Source of the DNA: Spirochaetota bacterium
GTDB lineage: Bacteria; Spirochaetota; UBA4802; JAKQUI01
DNA: 64,000 nt
Direction of reading: 5' to 3'
Assembly: GCA_029562645.1 (NCBI GenBank)
Contig: JAKQUI010000036.1
Span: forward strand, 62,001 to 126,000
In this document: positions 59,749-64,000 of the stretch, piece by piece
Position numbering within the stretch: the first letter of the stretch is position 1
How the letters are laid out: every line of letters begins with the position of its first letter
Made by a program: the position numbers and the translations under genes
Notes under the pieces: generated by a model
Told to the model about the DNA's origin: nothing
Databases searched by the model: none
What the model saw: the letters and a program-made list of their open reading frames with translations, nothing else

Positions 59749-59832
59749 TGCCCAGGGCCGGACTTGAACCGGCACAGACCGAGGTCCGAGGGATTTTAAG
59801 TCCCTTGTGTCTACCAATTTCACCACCTGGGC
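59749..59832 (-). tRNA. tRNA-Leu (TAA)
   Basis: An 84-base class II tRNA. Anticodon TAA in loop CTTAAAA with stem AGGGA/TCCCT, acceptor GCCCAGG/CCTGGGC, discriminator A, a long variable arm between GGACC and GGTC. No CCA is encoded. Confidence 0.93.
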
Positions 59833-59908
59833 GTTCGCGATTACGGCCATTATCCGGTTAGAACCGATACCTCGCAGCAATCGGCCTTCGTGGCGGGAAA
59901 AAACGATG

Positions 59909-59981
59909 AGGCGCCGAGCGGATTTGAACCGCTGCATAAAGGTTTTGCAGACCTCTCCCTTAGCCACTTGGGTACGGCGCC
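59909..59981 (-). tRNA. tRNA-Cys (GCA)
   Basis: A 73-base tRNA with anticodon GCA in loop CTGCAAA, acceptor GGCGCCG/CGGCGCC and the U73 discriminator required by cysteinyl-tRNA synthetase. No CCA is encoded. Transcribed with tRNA-Leu. Confidence 0.93.
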
Positions 59982-60304
59982 ATTTCAAACGATGGCAATC
60001 ATCGAGTTTGGCCCTACCCTTGTCAACAGAAAAATCATCGATTTTGTAACGCCCGCCATTCCATTCGGCATGATGTGAATATTTACATAAAAATACATTT
60101 CGTTTTGCTTTTATGGCCTTATTAAATATTGACATTTTATTACCACTTATAAACATGGACCATGATTCAAAGAGTAATCCTTCTGTCGTTCGAGGTATCC
60201 GTTGCGCAGACACAAACGTAACACGAGCGGGTGCTTTGCGTAACACATTCTCACACGATTTTATTTTTTCAACTACTCACTGAACATTTTTATAGGAGGT
60301 TTTT
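59982..60304. other. AT-rich regulatory gap between tRNA-Cys and fadN
   Basis: A 320-base non-coding stretch. A TTGACA at 60129-60134 and TATAAA at 60148-60153 suggest a promoter, but the 13-base spacing is short. AGGAGG at 60294-60299 is the ribosome site of the next gene. I see no other gene. Confidence 0.5.
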
Positions 60305-62728
60305 ATGGTAAGAAGGATCGAAAAGGCAGCAGTCATCGGCTCCGGCATCATGGGGGGCGGTATTGCTGCGCTACTGGCTGGCGCCGGTATCCCAACTTTG
60401 CTTCTGGATATTGTTCCATTCGATTTAAAAGAAGAGGAAAAGAATAATCCGGCAGCGCGCAACAGAATTGTTAAAGCGGGCATGGATGGCGCTCTCAAGG
60501 CCAAGCCTGCGCTGTTTTATGACAAGAAGGACGCCGATCTCATCACCCTGGGCAACCTCACCGATGATTTCGACAAGCTGAAAGATTGCGATCTGATCGT
60601 GGAAGTCGTTGTCGAAAACCTCAAGATCAAGCAGGACCTCTTCGGCCGCGTCGAAAAGATCATGAAGAAGGGTGCGATCATCGCGTCGAACACCTCCGGT
60701 CTTCCCCTCGACAAGATGGCCGAAGGCCGCAGCAAGGAATTCAAGCAGCACTTTCTCATCATGCACTTCTTCAACCCGGTCCGTTACATGAAGCTCCTCG
60801 AGCTGGTTGCCGGTCCCGATACCAGCAAGGACGTGTGCAGCTTTGTCGAGCAATTCGGCGAAAAGGTCCTGGGTAAGGGCATCGTATGGGCCAAAGACAC
60901 ACCCAACTTCATCGGCAACCGTATCGGCGTTCAGCTCATCTGCGAGGCCTTCAAACTCCTCGAGACCGAGCCGATCACCATCCCCGAAGTCGATGCGATG
61001 TTCGGCCCCGCGTTCGGTATGCCGAACACGGCCGTCTTCGCCCTCGCCGACCTCGTTGGCCTCGACACCATCGGCCACCTGGCGAAGAACTCCTACGAGC
61101 TCCTCGTAAACGATGAGCGTCGCGACCTCTACAAGCTCCCGGCCTATGTCGAGAAGATGCTCGAGAAGAAGATGTTCGGCAACAAGACCAAGGACGTTGG
61201 CGGTTTCTACAAGTCCGAAGTCGATATGGCCACCTGGAAGAAGATCAAGAAGGTCCTCGACGTGAAGAGCGGCGAACAGAAGGAATTCGACAAGAAAGCC
61301 CTCGTTCCCGCATGCGCCGCGGCTGCGAAAAAGGCTGCGACACTGGCCGAGAAGCAGAAAGCGATCCTCTTTGGCAGCGACAACGGCTCCAAATTCGCAT
61401 GGAAGCTCATCGCGAGCGCCGCGATCTACGCCGCGAACCGCATTCCCGAAATCTCCGACACCATCGTCGGCATCGACAATGCGATGAAGTGGGGCTATGC
61501 GTGGGAGGCCGGTCCCTTCGAAATGTGGGACAACGTGGGCGTCGAGGAATCCGTCAAGAAGATGGAAGCCGACGGCTACAAGGTTCCGGAAAGCGTCAAG
61601 AAGATGCTCGCCGGCGGCAACAAGTCCTTCTACAAGATCGAAAAGGGCAAGCGGCTCTACTACGACCTCGTCGGCGGCGGCTACAAGGAAGTGAAGACCA
61701 GCGAAGGCATGATCTTCCTTTCCAACATCAAGGCCGACACCAAGTCGATCGTCAAGTCCAATCCGTCCTGCTCGCTCATCGACATCGGCGACAACGTCTT
61801 CAACCTCGAGTTCCATTCGAAGATGAACGCCATCAACAAGAACATGGTGGACTTCATGTACGAAGCCGCCCAGTATGTGTATGAAAACGGCATTGGCCTC
61901 GTCATCGGCAACCAGGCACCCGGCATCCCCGGCGCCTTCTCGGCCGGCGGCGACCTTTCTTACATGATTGGGCTCGCGAAAGACAAGAAGTTCTCGGAAA
62001 TTGATGCCTTTATCCGCAACGTGCACACCGGCATCATGGGCATCCGCTACGCTCCGTTCCCGGTTGTCGCCGCTCCGTTCGGCATGACCCTCGGTGGCGG
62101 CTGCGAAGTGTGCCTCGCGGCCGACATGATCGTCGCCCACTGCGAACTGTACATGGGCCTCGTCGAGATCGGCGCCGGTCTCGTTCCCGGCGGTTGCGGT
62201 ATGATCAACCTATGGAGGAAGTTCATGGATTCCGTGCCCGGAAAGGCGGAAGTCACCGACCTCGGTGGTTTCTTTGTCCCGGCCTTCATGAACGTCGCCC
62301 AGGCGAAGGTGTCCATGTCAGCGAAAGAAGCGCGCGGCCTCGGCTACCTCGGTCCCAAAGACAAGATCGTCATGAACAAGGATTTCCTCATTGGCCAGGC
62401 CAAGAAAGAAGTCCTGAGAATGGTTGAAGACGGATACGCACCCCCCGCAAAGAAGCCGATCAAGGTGCTCGGTGAAGAGGCGATGGGTATGGTTCTGGCC
62501 AACCTCCTCAATATGAGAAGCGGCGGCTACATCACCCCGCACATGGAAGAGATCGCCAAGCGCATCGCCTTCTGTATGTCGGGCGGAAACGTTCGCAGCG
62601 GCTCCCTCGTATCCGAAGATACTCTCATGACGCTTGAGCGCGAAGCCTTCGTCGATCTCTGGAAAACGGAGAACACGCAGAAGATGGCCGAGCACATCAT
62701 GACGACTGGGAAACCCTTAATGATATAG
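60305..62728 (+). CDS. fadN: 3-hydroxyacyl-CoA dehydrogenase/enoyl-CoA hydratase (FadN-type)
   Basis: An 807-residue bifunctional beta-oxidation enzyme. The N-terminal NAD-binding domain (IEKAAVIGSGIMGGGIAALL) contains the catalytic histidine in IMHFFNPVRYMKLLELV. The crotonase-like domain is C-terminal: GGGCEVCLAADM and LVEIGAGLVPGGCG supply the two glutamates. The dehydrogenase-first order matches Bacillus FadN, opposite to FadB/FadJ. Start secured by AGGAGG five bases upstream. Confidence 0.95.
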   Translation: MVRRIEKAAVIGSGIMGGGIAALLAGAGIPTLLLDIVPFDLKEEEKNNPAARNRIVKAGMDGALKAKPALFYDKKDADLITLGNLTDDFDKLKDCDLIVEVVVENLKIKQDLFGRVEKIMKKGAIIASNTSGLPLDKMAEGRSKEFKQHFLIMHFFNPVRYMKLLELVAGPDTSKDVCSFVEQFGEKVLGKGIVWAKDTPNFIGNRIGVQLICEAFKLLETEPITIPEVDAMFGPAFGMPNTAVFALADLVGLDTIGHLAKNSYELLVNDERRDLYKLPAYVEKMLEKKMFGNKTKDVGGFYKSEVDMATWKKIKKVLDVKSGEQKEFDKKALVPACAAAAKKAATLAEKQKAILFGSDNGSKFAWKLIASAAIYAANRIPEISDTIVGIDNAMKWGYAWEAGPFEMWDNVGVEESVKKMEADGYKVPESVKKMLAGGNKSFYKIEKGKRLYYDLVGGGYKEVKTSEGMIFLSNIKADTKSIVKSNPSCSLIDIGDNVFNLEFHSKMNAINKNMVDFMYEAAQYVYENGIGLVIGNQAPGIPGAFSAGGDLSYMIGLAKDKKFSEIDAFIRNVHTGIMGIRYAPFPVVAAPFGMTLGGGCEVCLAADMIVAHCELYMGLVEIGAGLVPGGCGMINLWRKFMDSVPGKAEVTDLGGFFVPAFMNVAQAKVSMSAKEARGLGYLGPKDKIVMNKDFLIGQAKKEVLRMVEDGYAPPAKKPIKVLGEEAMGMVLANLLNMRSGGYITPHMEEIAKRIAFCMSGGNVRSGSLVSEDTLMTLEREAFVDLWKTENTQKMAEHIMTTGKPLMI

Positions 62729-62752
62729 GGAAATTACATTCAGGAGGATTAT

Positions 62753-63955
62753 ATGAGAGATGTATATATTGTAAGTGCTGTTAGAACTCCCGGTTGCCGG
62801 CGGGCGAAGGGCGCCTTCGCGCAAACCCGCCCGGAATCGTTGCTGGCGCACATTCTCGATGCGGCAGTCAAAAAAATCAAATTCGACGTTTCGGCTATCG
62901 ACGACGTTATGATCGGCTGCGCCTTCCCGGAAGCCGAACAGGGCCTCAACATCGGTCGCATTGCCGCACAGATGGCCGGCTTCCCGGATTCCGTCTCTGG
63001 AGCGGTCGTCAACCGGTTCTGCGCCTCCGGTCTTGAGTCGATCGCCATCTCCGCCATGCGGATCGCGATGGGATGGTCGGAAGTGACCATGGCTGGCGGC
63101 CTCGAGTCGATGTCGGTAGTCCCGATGGGTGGCAACATGCCCCGTCCGCATCCGGACTGGTCAAGGAAGAACCCCGACGTGTACATTTCGATGGGGATCA
63201 CGGCCGAAAACGTAGCCAACCGCTACAAGATCACCCGCGAGATGCAGGACGAGTTCGCCTATCATTCAAACATGAAGGCGGCCGAAGCCCAGGAAAAGGG
63301 CTTTTTCACTGAAATAGTCCCCACCCCCGCTGAGAAGTTCGTCCTTAAGGATGGCAAGTGGGAAAAAGAGACCTTTATGCAGTCGATCGACGATGGCGTC
63401 CGCAAGGAAACCACCATCGACGGCCTCAAGAAGCTCAAACCCGCTTTCTCTTCAACGGGTTCCGTTACCGCCGGGAACTCCTCGCAGACCACCGATGGTG
63501 CGGCAGCTTCTGTCCTCATGAGCGAAGAAGCCGTCAAGAAATACGGCGTAAAGCCTCTCGTGAAGTTCAAGATGTACACCGTCGCCGGATGCAAGGCCGA
63601 CGAGATGGGCGTCGGACCCGCATATGCGGTTCCGAAACTCCTCAAGATGGCCGGCCTCAAAGCGTCCGATATCGGAATCTGGGAGCTCAACGAGGCCTTC
63701 GCGTCTCAGGCAATCTACAGCGCCCAGCAGATCGGTATTGACGACAAGAAGAATTGGGCGGCCGACAGCGCTTCGCGCTGCATCAACGTGAGTGGCGGCG
63801 CGATCGCGCTCGGTCACCCGCTCGGATGCACCGGCTCCAAGCTGGCTGCAACCATCGTTGCCAACATGCAGCGCCTCGGCAAGAAGTACGGCGTCGAGTC
63901 GATGTGCATCGGCGGCGGCATGGGCGCAGCGGCCCTCTTCGAGCTCTGCGACTAG
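62753..63955 (+). CDS. fadA: Acetyl-CoA C-acyltransferase (thiolase)
   Basis: A 400-residue thiolase. Nucleophile Cys90 in NRFCASGLESI, His in GGAIALGHPLGCTGSKL and the second Cys in MCIGGGMGAA complete the catalytic set. It cleaves 3-ketoacyl-CoA from FadN. AGGAGG precedes the ATG, 24 bases after fadN. An operon of two with fadN. Confidence 0.96.
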   Translation: MRDVYIVSAVRTPGCRRAKGAFAQTRPESLLAHILDAAVKKIKFDVSAIDDVMIGCAFPEAEQGLNIGRIAAQMAGFPDSVSGAVVNRFCASGLESIAISAMRIAMGWSEVTMAGGLESMSVVPMGGNMPRPHPDWSRKNPDVYISMGITAENVANRYKITREMQDEFAYHSNMKAAEAQEKGFFTEIVPTPAEKFVLKDGKWEKETFMQSIDDGVRKETTIDGLKKLKPAFSSTGSVTAGNSSQTTDGAAASVLMSEEAVKKYGVKPLVKFKMYTVAGCKADEMGVGPAYAVPKLLKMAGLKASDIGIWELNEAFASQAIYSAQQIGIDDKKNWAADSASRCINVSGGAIALGHPLGCTGSKLAATIVANMQRLGKKYGVESMCIGGGMGAAALFELCD

Positions 63956-63980
63956 TACCGTAGTACAGGATTTCCCAAAA

Positions 63981-64000
63981 AAGCCGCCTTCGGGCGGCTT
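63981..64000 (+). terminator. Terminator hairpin of fadN-fadA (truncated by window end)
   Basis: Stem AAGCCGCC/GGCGGCTT with TTCG loop; the expected T-run lies beyond the window. Confidence 0.75.

Noticed and set aside
60425-62140. A 571-codon minus-strand frame opposite fadN.
   Set aside because: Antisense shadow of a clear bifunctional enzyme gene.

Overview
The window is about 60% GC and densely packed with genes. It holds roughly 60 protein genes, four tRNA genes and two copies of a short palindromic insertion-like repeat. It comes from a diderm (Gram-negative-type) bacterium: more than ten products carry lipoprotein or Sec signals, and OmpA-like and beta-barrel proteins are present. The mix of many small lipoproteins, bactofilin, SpoIIE-type/STAS partner-switching proteins, SET-domain proteins, FecR/TPR envelope proteins and an IspD isoprenoid pathway fits Spirochaetota (Leptospira-like relatives) best. 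That placement is an inference, because there is no rRNA gene in the window.

Region by region. 1-3.5 kb: a TetR-type regulator cut by the window edge, rsgA, an OmpA-like lipoprotein, a small exported protein and an enoyl-CoA hydratase behind a promoter that overlaps an inverted repeat. 3.7-6.8 kb: a four-subunit 2-oxoacid:ferredoxin oxidoreductase operon (delta, alpha, beta, gamma) followed by a double ACT-domain protein. 7-13 kb: rimI-engB, a DUF4349-type exported pair, a PQ-loop-like mini-membrane protein, an MBL-fold hydrolase and small lipoproteins. 13.2-16 kb: a co-directional trio of ATP-grasp ligase and two methyltransferases. 16-17.5 kb: AMMECR1 and MEMO proteins. 17.7-20.7 kb: mutL-coaC-coaB. 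20.8-21 kb: two CAT-anticodon tRNAs. 21-31.4 kb: an eleven-gene, one-direction envelope cluster. It encodes FecR-like proteins, a barrel/transglutaminase/TPR protein, two DUF1566 proteins, a TolB/CsgG-like barrel protein, a small lipoprotein and four membrane-anchored tail-collar-like paralogues, one of them frameshifted. 31.5-38.4 kb: MoxR ATPase/VWA pair, STAS protein, PP2C phosphatase, TPR protein. 38.5-49 kb: mutS2, ispD, two SET-domain genes flanking a ClC channel, a Cys-rich miniprotein, cupin, amidotransferase, pyrimidine-dimer glycosylase, YlbF-like protein and bactofilin. 50.4-52.2 kb: etfBA. 52.5-57.4 kb: a MEMO-AMMECR1 fusion lipoprotein, its radical SAM partner and a spermidine-synthase-like integral membrane protein. 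57.7-59.7 kb: an anti-sigma-type kinase, a LOG protein and a secreted protein. 59.7-64 kb: tRNA-Leu and tRNA-Cys, then a fadN-like/thiolase beta-oxidation operon.

The metabolic genes fit together. The enoyl-CoA hydratase, the fadN-like/thiolase pair and the electron-transfer flavoprotein form a fatty-acid oxidation set. The ferredoxin-linked oxidoreductase points to branched-chain or other 2-oxoacid oxidation to acyl-CoA. The STAS protein, PP2C phosphatase and anti-sigma-type kinase could form one partner switch although they are split between two loci.

The best candidates for undescribed biology are four. The first is the 21-31.4 kb surface-tip cluster, with its G6/T6 frameshift tract. The second is a palindromic mobile-repeat family found twice exactly at stop codons and flanked by TTA. 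The third is the lipoprotein MEMO-AMMECR1/radical SAM/spermidine-synthase-like operon. The fourth is a set of apparently leaderless genes whose -10 boxes abut the start codon.
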